DNA from: Gp13-AA77 sp036521995
GTDB lineage: Bacteria; Acidobacteriota; Terriglobia; UBA7540
Assembly (NCBI GenBank): GCA_036521995.1
Contig: DATDGR010000121.1
Location: 1-32,490 of the forward strand
Direction: 5' to 3'
DNA length: 32,490 nucleotides
Part shown: positions 1 to 8,308 of the stretch, piece by piece
Layout of the letters: every line of letters starts with the position of its first letter
Position numbering within the stretch: position 1 is the stretch's first letter
Translations under genes and position numbers: made by a program
Notes under the pieces: model-generated
Told to the model about the DNA's origin: nothing
What the model saw: the letters and a program-made list of their open reading frames with translations, nothing else
The model's database searches: none

Positions 1-315
1 ACGAAACCGTCTTTGCCAGGCAGGAGAGACTTGCGCGCTTCCGTGCCGAGGCGAGGCTCAGGACGCAGGCAAGAGTGCTTGGCTTCCGGGTGGTTCCGAT
101 ACAGGCCAACCCGGCACAAGCGTGACGTGTTCTTTAGGAGAATGACGATTCCAGGAAGAGCGGTTATGACTGCTAGCAGCGGTCCTGATTTTCCTATGGC
201 GACAAGAATGGTTGCTGCGGCACTCGCCAATATCGAGACAACGTATAAGACGCCTTGCCTCGTAATGGCGAACACAAGTCGTAAGCTCCTTTTCTAGGTT
301 TTCCAAGCTCTGCAT
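1..315 (-). pseudogene. Frameshifted, truncated two-transmembrane protein, SLATT-like
   Basis: I see an ATG at 315 (minus) preceded by a clear GGAGG about five bases upstream. About 18 codons follow in that frame (MQSLENLEKEL...HYEAR). Near 250-255 the coherent reading moves forward one base. The new frame gives two hydrophobic segments in quick succession, roughly VLYVVSILASAAATILVAIG (about 190-251) and PLLAVITALPGIVILL (about 136-183), followed by KNT. This short helix, tight TM hairpin and charged tail is the plan of SLATT/DUF4231-type 2TM proteins, which often accompany nucleotide-signal defence systems. After KNT the tail is poor in every frame, so a second lesion may lie near 60-100. 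The gene also runs off the window. The family assignment is a guess from architecture; the TM hairpin and start site are directly visible. A sequencing indel instead of true decay is possible. Confidence 0.4.
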
Positions 316-1491
316 TGGTTCCTCCGATCCCGGAATTATAACTGGTCTGTCGAGCAAGGGTACTCCCCGCGACTAGCCGCCTTGCGTTTATCAATTTTTC
401 CCGCATGACGGGCCACTCCGAAAACGATAAGTGAGTGCGAGGCGTTTCAAAACCGGTAAATTTTGAGACACTCCGCCGCCCCGCTAGAATCAACGGCTTC
501 CACCTCTCAAATGTCTCTCTGAAAACGCAGCCTATGAAGTGCGGCCTTCGGTCTGTGCCCAATGCATTGGACCGACGCGAAACACGGCACCTAGCGGTTC
601 ATGCTCCGGAATCAGCAACACGCTTTTAGCCCACTATGAGGCCGCCGGTAGTGTCTGAATTTGTGTTGCTGGTAACCTTGACCATCAGCGAGCGCCCGCT
701 GTACGCTGGCAGCCATGAAAACCAAACAGAAGAATCCCGCTGCCGTTGTATGCTGACGTGCTGCTTTGCCCGGAGGGCGACGGCATGAGGTGCGACATCG
801 TCGCCACCCACGATTGACTAACCCCGCTTTGCCGATTTGCAGTAAACCGGGCCAATGTATTTTGGATGAAGATGCAAACTGGGAGGAATATAGAAACATA
901 CCGTGTTCACGGTGACTGCGTGTTTTTTCCCGGGCCTTCGAGGCCGACAGAAAGATTGCAGCACCACCCTGATACTGAGAACCCCAATGTGCACCCGGCC
1001 TCGACAAACGCCGAACAAGTGCGAATGGAAGCGTGGCGAATCAGTTGAACACGTGTTTTGGTTCATTCGGAACTAGAGAGAGCGGGTTCTCGGAAGATAT
1101 CTTCCGCGTTCGTCGAGGCAATTCCTTGCTCGATCAAGTTTTGAGCGGCGGAAGACGTGTCATCGTGCTCCGATCCAACCGCGAGATCATCGCGGCTCGC
1201 ACTCGGTTGGTTTCAACTTCCGGGTTGCCGTTTCCACCCGCAATCGGGGCAAGTGAGACTATAGCTTTTCAACTTCCAACAACAGGCCTTCTGAGGGCTC
1301 GGCGTTTCCCTATGGAAGCCTCGTATTGTGAACCTCAGGTTTTATTCACGTTTGGTGCCAGCGGTATTGCTGGTACGCGGCGTGCTTTGACTCTCGCTCA
1401 CTGGGAAGCGCGCGAACTCAGGCCGCGTCATGCAGAGTCGGATCGGCCCCGTCCTTCGTAAGCCAGTCGCGCAAGTCCGGCTTAATATGCG
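316..1491. other. Gene-poor stretch, no supportable gene
   Basis: About 1.2 kb between the 2TM relic and the methyltransferase stop codon. Several open frames of 60-142 codons exist on both strands (for example 866-1048 plus and 1033-1461 plus), but none has a recognisable motif, convincing ribosome binding site or codon pattern like the neighbours. By eye the base composition is less GC-rich than the rest of the window. It may be decayed accessory DNA continuing from the relic to its left. I see no tRNA, transposase or clean terminal repeats. Confidence 0.4.
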
Positions 1492-2430
1492 TTATCGCTT
1501 TCGGGTCCAAGCGGTAATGAAGCTCCATGTGGTAACCACACCAGTGCTGCGTACGACTTCGTCGCGGAGGCGATCCGCTAGACTGTCGATGTCGACCTCC
1601 GAGGCAGTCACAATGCCCTGTTCAACGAGACGCGGCAAGATGGTGCGGACCAGGCCCGCGATATACTCATAACCGGGCCAGTCAGGCCCTCCGCCGACGG
1701 CGGCGTCCAAGTGCATCTGAGGGTCCGGCAAGTTGGCCTGTTTGAAGAGACTGAACAGCCGGAGCCCAGCGTAAAGGTCCATGCCGGTCTTGCGGTAGAG
1801 TTCCATGACCCAATGCCAGATCTGATCGAGGAGTGGAGAGGGAGGTAATGCGGAGGCCGAAAGCGTCGCATTACCCGGCTCTTGGAAGGCAATTACGCCG
1901 CCACGACGAACGCTCTCGACCAGCCGACGCAGCACGGTCAGTCGATCCTGAATGAAGAAAAGCACGCAGCGACCAACTACGGCGTCGAAGTCGTGGTCGA
2001 GGGACGCAGAGGCCACGTCACCAAGCCTGAACGTCACGTTTTTGAGGCCGATTGCCTCAGCGCGCTGTCGCGCGGTCGCCAGAAGCTCCGCATTGGTGTC
2101 AATGCCAACGACTGTGCCGTTCCGACCTACAATGTCGGCGACGATGAAAGCGACGTCGCCCGCGCCGCTCCCCACATCGAGAACCTTTATTCCCGGCGAG
2201 ATGCCTGCATCCTCGAAAAGGCGCCTCGTGTACGGCCCAAACATCTTCGCCTGCCGCTGCAGGCGGTCGGTCTCAGTTTGTGAGTGCCCGAAGAGATATG
2301 TCACCTTTGCATTCACCCCGGAATGAGTTAAAGCGCCCAACAGCAGTTTTGAACTAACATGAACGGGTTCACGATTTCCCGGAGCGTTGGACCCATCGAA
2401 AGCAGCGGCGGGTGCGAGCATGGTTCCCAT
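1492..2430 (-). CDS. Class I SAM-dependent methyltransferase
   Basis: The 312-residue product has a Rossmann-type methyltransferase core. Motif I is VLDVGSGAGD at about residues 83-92, an acidic residue follows the second strand (VVGIDTNAEL, about 108-117), and a GDVAS motif follows later. The C-terminal half is helical and typical of small-molecule methyltransferases; the substrate cannot be told. The ATG at 2430 lies one base after the stop of the GloVer gene, and the GGAG formed by that gene's last codons sits four bases before it, so translational coupling is plausible. However, residues 1-38 look unlike the family, and an in-frame GTG at 2316 would give a 274-residue protein starting just before the conserved YLFGHS segment. 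The methyltransferase assignment is firm; the start is uncertain. Confidence 0.85.
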   Translation of the reverse strand: MGTMLAPAAAFDGSNAPGNREPVHVSSKLLLGALTHSGVNAKVTYLFGHSQTETDRLQRQAKMFGPYTRRLFEDAGISPGIKVLDVGSGAGDVAFIVADIVGRNGTVVGIDTNAELLATARQRAEAIGLKNVTFRLGDVASASLDHDFDAVVGRCVLFFIQDRLTVLRRLVESVRRGGVIAFQEPGNATLSASALPPSPLLDQIWHWVMELYRKTGMDLYAGLRLFSLFKQANLPDPQMHLDAAVGGGPDWPGYEYIAGLVRTILPRLVEQGIVTASEVDIDSLADRLRDEVVRSTGVVTTWSFITAWTRKR

Positions 2431-2431
2431 C

Positions 2432-3772
2432 TCACTCCGCTGGCTTCAAGATTACCTCGAACACCGTTCCCTTGCTGTCAGCTCCGCCGTGTTCGGTGGT
2501 GCCGTAGACGTTGCCTAACGGGTTACCGACCAAACCGGCCCGCGGGTTTGCCCCGTCCGACCCGGCGAAGGTATGTAGCACGATCTCTTTTCCCGCCGGG
2601 GCTACCCTGAAGACCACGCCGCAGCCGCTCGTCGAGCACTGGCTGCCGCTGAAGCTGCCGCCGTTGAAGGTGGTGCCGTAGAGGTTGCCCGACGGGTCGC
2701 GGAGCACATAGGCCCGGGGATTTGCCCCGTCCGCACCGCCAGTGAAGGTGTATAGCACAGTCTCCGTTCCGGAGGGGGTCACCTCGAAGACCACGCCACA
2801 GCCGCTCGTCGAGCACAGGCTGCCGCTGAAGCTGCCGCCGCTGTAGGTGGTGCCATAGAGGTTGTCCGACGAGTCCAGGACCAATCCGCCGTGGGGGACG
2901 CTGCCGTCCGATTTCCCGCTGAAGCTGTAGAGCACGGTCTCCTTGCCGGCCGTGTCCAGCTCGTACACCGCTCCACAGGTCTTACAAACGGTGCCGCCGC
3001 TGGAGGCGAGGCCATAGAAGTTGCCCGACGCGTCGGTGGTCAAAACGCCCTCCGGGCCTGATCCGTCTACTGGGTATCCCTGAAGGTTGTACAGTATTGT
3101 TTCGGTCCCGGCCTTATTCAGCTCGAAGATGACCCCGCACCCGAGCTTGCCGCAGTTGCCGGTAACATCGCCGCCCTGGTAGGTGCCACCGTAAAGATTG
3201 CCTTGACTGTCTCGGATCAAACCTCGAGGCAATGCCCCGTCTGTCGGATACCCGGCAAAGCTGTGTAGGACGCTGTAGGTGCCGGTCGCGCTCAGTTCGT
3301 ATACGACGCCGCACCCGTTAGCGCACGCCGTATTGCCGCCGGAATCGGTAGTGCCATAGAGGTTACCTGCCGCGTCCCGCACTAAACCTGCGCTTGGCCT
3401 TTCTCCGTCCACTCCCCCGGGGAAGCTGTAGAGCACGGTCTCCGTGCCGGTCGTATCCAGCTTGAATACTGCTCCGAGGTTGGAAGCGCCGCCGTAGTAG
3501 GTGGTGCCGTAGAGGTTGCCCGACGAGTCCCGGACCAATGGGGCCACGGGACTTGCCCCGTCCGGCTCCCCAGCGAAGCTGTAGAGCACCTTTTCACTCA
3601 GAACCTCGGTTGTGCCGGCGAGCGGACCCTCCCTCTCCTGCAGAGCGGGATCGATCACCGTGCCGGCTCGCTGCACCGGCACTTCCTGTGCTTGTGCCCG
3701 CAGACCGGCGAACGGGATCAGACAAAGAACAAGCAAAAAGTTCCTTAGAAACACGGACATTGTTCTGTTCAT
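2432..3772 (-). CDS. Secreted GloVer tandem-repeat protein
   Basis: A 446-residue protein begins at an ATG at 3772 behind AAGGAG with good spacing. Residues 1-29 form a signal peptide (hydrophobic core FLLVLCLIPFAGL, then AQAQ), so it is exported. From about residue 64 to the end there are seven repeats of about 50-59 residues. Each carries the pattern YSFxGxxDGxxP, then GLVRDxxGNLYGTTxxGG, then GxVFELxxxGxETVL. This is the 'choice-of-anchor tandem repeat GloVer' family, expected to fold as a beta-propeller or solenoid on the cell surface. Its biochemical function is not known. Paired cysteines in repeats 2-6 (for example CSTSGCG) suggest disulfides in an oxidising compartment. No C-terminal anchor is visible. 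The methyltransferase follows after one base. Confidence 0.85.
   Translation of the reverse strand: MNRTMSVFLRNFLLVLCLIPFAGLRAQAQEVPVQRAGTVIDPALQEREGPLAGTTEVLSEKVLYSFAGEPDGASPVAPLVRDSSGNLYGTTYYGGASNLGAVFKLDTTGTETVLYSFPGGVDGERPSAGLVRDAAGNLYGTTDSGGNTACANGCGVVYELSATGTYSVLHSFAGYPTDGALPRGLIRDSQGNLYGGTYQGGDVTGNCGKLGCGVIFELNKAGTETILYNLQGYPVDGSGPEGVLTTDASGNFYGLASSGGTVCKTCGAVYELDTAGKETVLYSFSGKSDGSVPHGGLVLDSSDNLYGTTYSGGSFSGSLCSTSGCGVVFEVTPSGTETVLYTFTGGADGANPRAYVLRDPSGNLYGTTFNGGSFSGSQCSTSGCGVVFRVAPAGKEIVLHTFAGSDGANPRAGLVGNPLGNVYGTTEHGGADSKGTVFEVILKPAE
2435..3583 (-). repeat. Seven tandem GloVer coding repeats
   Basis: Protein-level repeats are also visible in the DNA. The units starting near 2612 and 2789 are nearly identical over about 50 bases (both contain GCCGCTCGTCGAGCAC followed by TGCCGCTGAAGCTGCCGCCG) and are offset by 177 bases, exactly 59 codons. 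That points to a fairly recent unit duplication or gene conversion of repeats 5 and 6. The other units have diverged. Confidence 0.8.
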
Positions 3773-4260
3773 CGAATCTCCTTTCTCACACCGACTCTGC
3801 ACCTGTCAACCCGATGGATGATCCACGGCAAGCCTCGACGTTGATTTGCCGGGATGCTTTAAGACCGGAATTTCCGTTTTCGACTCCGACGACGCTCCGT
3901 AGCGTACATCTGACCGGCACTGAATGCAATTGTCAGCCGAGTTAGAGTCGCTCCGTGTCTCCGCGGAACAGAAGCCCACGGCGAGAAACGACGCTCGCCG
4001 AGGCTACCAGCTCAGCTAGTCAACCGTCGACAAAGGTTATACTTGCGTTGCGGCAAACGGGCCGGCTGTTGTGTGATTGAGTACCGCCGTCGCATTCCGC
4101 CAGGCTGACTGCTTAAAGGCCAACGGAGGCCCGCGGGCTGGCCTCAACCTTCAAGGCACTGTGGGTTACAGGCGGGATGGCAGGTGAACGCGGGACCGGG
4201 GACCGTCAGGCGGTGGTCGGCTGCAACGCCAACACTCAAGCAAAAAAGGAGAAACCGAAA
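3773..4260. promoter_or_regulatory. Divergent intergenic region, GloVer and GH172 genes
   Basis: This 488-base spacer lies between two divergently transcribed genes for secreted proteins and must hold both promoters. I see a TATACT hexamer at about 4039-4044 on the plus strand that could be a -10 box, but no convincing -35 box. There is also an inverted repeat GAGGCC/GGCCTC at 4126-4145. No coding frame is supported. Confidence 0.3.
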
Positions 4261-5448
4261 ATGAGGAGATCTCATTGGCTTCGGGCCATGCTGGCGATAT
4301 GCGCGTTCGTGGTCCAGAATGCCGGGGCGCAAACTTCTTCTTACAACGGCCTCAGCTTAGGCATGGGAAACTTATCGCGCCTGTCTCACGCTAAGACGCG
4401 GTCGATCAGTCCTGAGAACTTGACCGGTGAAAAGGGTAAAGGCGGCATGGCGACCAAGGGGACGGGCGCGGAAGCCGCTCGCGACCTCGGGCCGGGATGG
4501 AAGATCTCTCCCTCCTTTGAGATCGGCGCCAAGAAGGTCTTTACCTTGGCCGAGATTCAGGGTCCGGGCGCGATTCAGCACATCTGGATGACTCCCACGG
4601 GCCACCTCCGGTTCTCGATTCTGCGCTTCTACTGGGACGGCGAAAGTGATCCCTCGGTCGAGGTTCCGGTTGGGGATTTCTTTGCCTGCGGTTGGGGACG
4701 GTACGCTCAAATCTCGTCGCTGGCGGTGTGCGTGAATCCCGGCAGCGGGCTCAATTCTTACTGGGAAATGCCCTTTCGCAAGTCCTGCAGGATAACTCTG
4801 GAGAATCTCGATGAGAAACCGATGACGATCTACTACCAGATTGACTACGCTCTTACTGACGTTCCTCCGGACGCCGCCTACTTCCACGCGCAATTCAGGC
4901 GATCAAACCCGCTTCCCATGAAGACGGATCACGTTATCCTGGACGGAGTGAAAGGCTGGGGGCACTATGTGGGCACTTATCTGGCTTGGGGTGTTCACGA
5001 CACGGGCTGGTGGGGCGAAGGCGAGATCAAGTTCTTCCTCGATGGCGATAGCAAGTTCCCAACCATCAACGGCACCGGAACCGAAGACTATTTCTGCGGT
5101 TCATACGATTTTGATGTGGGTCCCCCGATCACTCCTCCCTCTTCCGCTCCTGCAGATGCCTATCATTATCAGGAATTCACGACCCCTTACTCGGGATTGG
5201 CGCAGGTGATTCGTCCTGACGGCCACTACCAGTCCCAGCAGCGCTTCGGGCTGTATCGCTGGCACATCATGGACCCGATCCGGTTTGAGCAAGATCTCAA
5301 GGTCACAATCCAGGCGCTTGGTTGGCGCTCGGCTGACCGTTACTTGCCACTTCAAGATGACATCTCGTCGGTAGCATTCTGGTACCAGACCGAACCCCAT
5401 GCGCCATTCCCAAAGCTTCCCGACAAGGACGGTCTGGAAATCAACTAA
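4261..5448 (+). CDS. Secreted DUF2961 / GH172-family glycoside hydrolase
   Basis: The 395-residue protein starts at ATG 4261 behind AAAAAAGGAGAAACCG, a strong ribosome binding site; an upstream in-frame ATG at 4177 lacks one. Residues 1-24 are a signal peptide ending in AGAQ, so export is expected. The body matches the DUF2961 family, now glycoside hydrolase family 172, whose characterised members act on fructofuranosides, difructose anhydrides or D-arabinan. The hallmark GTGTEDYF lies at residues 271-278, and its Glu is the probable catalytic carboxylate. IQHIWMT (105-111) and YWDGE (124-128) also fit the beta-sandwich core. Substrate cannot be deduced. The gene is convergent with pirin. A short hairpin (CCCGG-AAG-CCGGG, 5450-5462) directly follows the stop. 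Confidence 0.85.
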   Translation: MRRSHWLRAMLAICAFVVQNAGAQTSSYNGLSLGMGNLSRLSHAKTRSISPENLTGEKGKGGMATKGTGAEAARDLGPGWKISPSFEIGAKKVFTLAEIQGPGAIQHIWMTPTGHLRFSILRFYWDGESDPSVEVPVGDFFACGWGRYAQISSLAVCVNPGSGLNSYWEMPFRKSCRITLENLDEKPMTIYYQIDYALTDVPPDAAYFHAQFRRSNPLPMKTDHVILDGVKGWGHYVGTYLAWGVHDTGWWGEGEIKFFLDGDSKFPTINGTGTEDYFCGSYDFDVGPPITPPSSAPADAYHYQEFTTPYSGLAQVIRPDGHYQSQQRFGLYRWHIMDPIRFEQDLKVTIQALGWRSADRYLPLQDDISSVAFWYQTEPHAPFPKLPDKDGLEIN

Positions 5449-5480
5449 GCCCGGAAGCCGGGGAGACGGGGCCGCTCAAT

Positions 5481-6395
5481 TTAGCTCCGCGTTTCCGCCT
5501 TCAGGAACGTGCCGCGCTCGAGTTCGCTGAAGGCCTGACGGAGCTGCGCCTGGGTGTTCATCACGATCGGGCCGTACCAGGCCACCGGCTCTTCCAGCGG
5601 CTTCCCGGAAACCAGCAGGAACCTGATGCCGTCCTCGCCGGCCTGGACCATCAGCTCGTCGCCGCGGTCAAACAGGATGAGCGAGCGATTGTCTGCTTCG
5701 GCGGGGGGTGACGTGTCCGCCCAGGCCACCGGCTCCGTCGGTACCGCCAGCGGACCCGAGGCGTTGCAGAACGTCCCGTTCCCTGCGAAGACGTAGGCGA
5801 AAGCGTGGCGGGTGGTCTCCACCGGGAGAGTTTTCCTCCGGCCCGGAGGCACGGAGACATCAAGGTAGATCGGGTCAGTGGCGATCCCTTCGACCGGCCC
5901 GGTCTTGCCCCAGAAATTTCCGCAGACCACGCGAACGTGCGTGCCATCGTCGTCGGTGATCTCCGGAATCTCAGGCGCCTTCACTTCCTGGTAGCGGGGC
6001 GCGGTCATTTTGAGCGACGATGGCAGGTTGGCCCACAACTGAAAGCCATGCATCCGGCCCGCCGGATCACCCTTGGGCATCTCCTGGTGGATGATCCCGC
6101 TGCCCGCCGTCATCCACTGGATATCGCCGGCGGCGATGGCGCCGCGGTTTCCCAGGCTGTCGCCATGCTCCACGGTGCCGGCGAGCACGTAAGTGATGGT
6201 CTCGATCCCGCGGTGCGGGTGCCAGGGAAAGCCCGCCAGATAATCCTCCGGAACGTCGTTGCGAAAATCGTCGAGAAGAAGGAAGGGGTCGAAATCGGAC
6301 GTGTTGCCAAAGCCGAAAGCGCGACGCAGATGCACGCCCGCGCCTTCGAGGGTCGGCTTGGAGCGAACGAGGCGCTTGACAGGTCGAAGAGACAT
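5481..6395 (-). CDS. Pirin family protein (metal-binding bicupin)
   Basis: The 304-residue protein starts at ATG 6395 behind GGAGG with six-base spacing, preferred over longer in-frame options. The N-terminal cupin carries the full pirin metal site: His59 and His61 in HPHRGIET, then His103 and Glu105 in GIIHQE. This matches the 2-His, 1-His-1-Glu spacing of characterised pirins. The C-terminal cupin (about 170-285) is degenerate, as usual. Bacterial pirins are cytosolic and some show quercetinase (dioxygenase) activity, but most have no known physiological role. There is no signal peptide. It stands alone between GH172 (convergent) and a divergent small exported protein, so context does not suggest a pathway. 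Confidence 0.9.
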   Translation of the reverse strand: MSLRPVKRLVRSKPTLEGAGVHLRRAFGFGNTSDFDPFLLLDDFRNDVPEDYLAGFPWHPHRGIETITYVLAGTVEHGDSLGNRGAIAAGDIQWMTAGSGIIHQEMPKGDPAGRMHGFQLWANLPSSLKMTAPRYQEVKAPEIPEITDDDGTHVRVVCGNFWGKTGPVEGIATDPIYLDVSVPPGRRKTLPVETTRHAFAYVFAGNGTFCNASGPLAVPTEPVAWADTSPPAEADNRSLILFDRGDELMVQAGEDGIRFLLVSGKPLEEPVAWYGPIVMNTQAQLRQAFSELERGTFLKAETRS

Positions 6396-6557
6396 GATTG
6401 CCTCCAGACTAGAGTCTACCCTGTGAAACGGAACGCCGCCAACATTCGCCAGCCGCCGGTTAGGCGGCACGAAGCTTGCAGGCCGAAGACTGTCATTTTT
6501 GCCAGTTGTTTCAACGACGGTCCGAACATACCCTACAAGGGAGAGTAGGCGATCTTA

Positions 6558-6601
6558 TCGGCCACACCGGAAGCCAGACCTGACGTTCCGACACCGGCCG
6601 A
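6558..6601 (+). promoter_or_regulatory. Structured leader hairpin upstream of 6615 gene
   Basis: Two nested stems are visible. TCGGCC (6558-6563) pairs with GGCCGA (6596-6601), and CGGAA (6568-6572) pairs with TTCCG (6586-6590). They are separated by a nearly symmetric internal loop with ACAC on both sides and closed by a 13-base apical loop. The element ends just before the purine-rich ribosome binding site of the gene at 6615. It could be an mRNA stabiliser, a translational control element or a palindromic operator. It matches no riboswitch class I know. Confidence 0.35.
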
Positions 6602-6614
6602 ATAGGAGGAGGAG

Positions 6615-7196
6615 ATGGTGAGTAACATGATGAAAAAAAGTCACAGAACGTTCTGTCTGGTGGTCTGCATGTTGCTTGTGAGCCTCGGAGGCATGGCACA
6701 GGAAAAGCCGAAGCCGGAGGTTATTCAGGCGACGGCCTTCGGTAACGATCGGGCCGCCGGGAAGACCTTCAGCGTCAACATTATTATCAACAGTTATTCG
6801 ACGCCTGAAGAGCAACAGGCCCTGGTTGCGGTATTCAACAGCGGTGGCATGAACGCCCTGGTGAAGGCGTTGGAGAAGAGCAAATCAAAAGGACGCCTTG
6901 CCGTCACCGGCACGGTTGGTTACGACATCTCCTATGTGAGCCAGTCGCCCACCGACGACGGCCGCAAGATTCGCATCGTGACCACACGTCCTATCCACTT
7001 CCGCGAGGCTTACAACAGTGGGCGCTCGATGCAATACCAACTGTCGGGCGTCGAGCTCAATCTCAGCGATACCCAAAGCAAGAGTACCGGCACTCTGATC
7101 ATTGCGGCAAAATTGAGAATCAACAAAGACAAGCAGCTTGAAATCGAGTCGTTCCAGTCCCCTTGGAGGCTCGCGAACATCATGAAGCGGCAGTAA
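6615..7196 (+). CDS. Exported protein of unknown function
   Basis: The product is 193 residues from ATG 6615, preceded by AGGAGGAGG. A second in-frame ATG at 6627 gives the more usual signal-peptide start MMKKSHRT and cannot be excluded. The signal peptide has a hydrophobic core (FCLVVCMLLVSLGG) with predicted cleavage after GMAQ, so it is periplasmic or secreted. The mature domain is about 165 residues, without cysteines, membrane segments or catalytic motifs I recognise. A helical segment (TPEEQQALVAVF...ALVKALEKSKSKG) is followed by beta-strand-rich sequence. I believe similar proteins occur mainly in Acidobacteria but cannot check. Codon use resembles neighbours. It is transcribed alone and converges on the carbonic anhydrase gene. 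Confidence 0.8.
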   Translation: MVSNMMKKSHRTFCLVVCMLLVSLGGMAQEKPKPEVIQATAFGNDRAAGKTFSVNIIINSYSTPEEQQALVAVFNSGGMNALVKALEKSKSKGRLAVTGTVGYDISYVSQSPTDDGRKIRIVTTRPIHFREAYNSGRSMQYQLSGVELNLSDTQSKSTGTLIIAAKLRINKDKQLEIESFQSPWRLANIMKRQ

Positions 7197-7277
7197 TCCG
7201 GCCGTGCCCTGAAGACGTGGGTTCTCGCCCGGACGTAAAATGAGGACGCGGGAAGCGGGTGCAGCGGATATCGGAAA

Positions 7278-8105
7278 TTACGCTTCCTTGCTCAGCATAG
7301 TGACGCTGCCGTCGGCGACGTCGTAGTAAGCGGCCGCGACTTTCAGCTTGTTTGATTTGAGAAGACCGGAGATTACGGGGGAAGACTCGCTCAGAAGCTT
7401 GGCCTGGATGCGCGCGTTGGCCTTGATAGCCCCGGTCAGGTCTGAGCCTGCCTGATCGACCGCCGGACGAAGAGGCAGGTAAAGGGCGCTGATCTGCCCC
7501 GGCACCTCTTTTCCGGCAATGGCCGCCTTCACGGCCCCGCAGTTGGCATGCCCCAAGACCAGGATCACCCGGGTTCCAAGCGCCGCCGCTCCATATTCGA
7601 GGCTGGCGATAATCTCAGTGGTCACCACATTACCCGCCACGCGCGTCACGAAAACATGCCCGATGGTTTGATCGAAGATTAGCTCCACCGGCACTCGCGA
7701 ATCGGCGCAGGAGAGCACGGCCGCGAAGGGTTCCTGCTTTTCTACAGTGCGTTGCTTCAATATGGCAAGGTCTTCGGCATCGGAGGTTATGTGGCCGTTC
7801 ATAAAACGCTGGTTCCCTTCGAGTAACTTTTCGAGGGCCTGATCGGGACTGAGTTCGCTCTGCGCGAAGCCAGACTTGATCCCGAACGGGCCCAAGCCCG
7901 CGCCCGACAAAGCGGCGCCCGCTGCGCCCGCGAGCGCCGTGCGCAGGGCACTTCGCCTGGAGATGCCCTGGCTTGGGAGTCCGCCGCTTGGCCGTGGGAC
8001 CACCCCGCACTGTGCGGAACCGTTCTCCGCTGGCGCTTCTTGTGCGGCGCGGCGGGATACGCACTTGCCCAGTGAGACTTTTCCAGCTTTGTCTGGCAGA
8101 TTCAT
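7278..8105 (-). CDS. Tat-exported beta-class carbonic anhydrase
   Basis: The 275-residue protein interconverts CO2 and bicarbonate. It begins at ATG 8105 behind GGAGGAGACAAGCCG. Zinc ligands are Cys133 (in SCADSR), His186 and Cys189 (in GHANCGA), with the Asp135/Arg137 dyad, all classic beta-carbonic anhydrase features. Residues 49-82 form a twin-arginine signal (SRRSAL, then a long Ala/Gly-rich hydrophobic stretch ending near GFAQ), implying export of the folded zinc enzyme to the periplasm. The stretch of nearly 50 residues before the twin arginines is unusually long. No alternative start with a better ribosome site was seen. The gene stands alone and diverges from hrcA. It is probably involved in periplasmic CO2/bicarbonate or pH handling (inference). 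Confidence 0.92.
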   Translation of the reverse strand: MNLPDKAGKVSLGKCVSRRAAQEAPAENGSAQCGVVPRPSGGLPSQGISRRSALRTALAGAAGAALSGAGLGPFGIKSGFAQSELSPDQALEKLLEGNQRFMNGHITSDAEDLAILKQRTVEKQEPFAAVLSCADSRVPVELIFDQTIGHVFVTRVAGNVVTTEIIASLEYGAAALGTRVILVLGHANCGAVKAAIAGKEVPGQISALYLPLRPAVDQAGSDLTGAIKANARIQAKLLSESSPVISGLLKSNKLKVAAAYYDVADGSVTMLSKEA

Positions 8106-8279
8106 CGGCTTGTCTCCTCCTTAGGTGTGTCCCTCAATCCGAGCCGGAAGGCCACCACGTTTTGCATTAGGCGGCGAGCCCCCCGCGCTCCGTTCTCCAC
8201 GTTCGGACGCCCCTCAGTATACACCCGCTGATTCCACGGCGTCCCTCACGGAGCAGCTAGGTAATGTAAGCGCTCGTAC

Positions 8280-8308
8280 TTGACAGGCGAAGGACGTCTG
8301 CTTAGAAT
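8280..8308 (+). promoter_or_regulatory. Sigma-70-type promoter of hrcA
   Basis: TTGACA at 8280-8285 (perfect -35) and TAGAAT at 8303-8308 (5 of 6 to TATAAT) are separated by exactly 17 bases. Transcription would begin near 8315, about 35 bases before the hrcA ATG. This is the best promoter match I found in the window. Confidence 0.65.

Noticed and set aside
1033..1461. 142-codon plus-strand open frame
   Set aside because: No ribosome site, no motif and irregular composition; not supportable as a gene.
2435..3583. Regular DNA repeats that might suggest a CRISPR array
   Set aside because: They are in-frame protein repeats of about 50-59 codons with diverged sequence, not short identical repeats with unique spacers.
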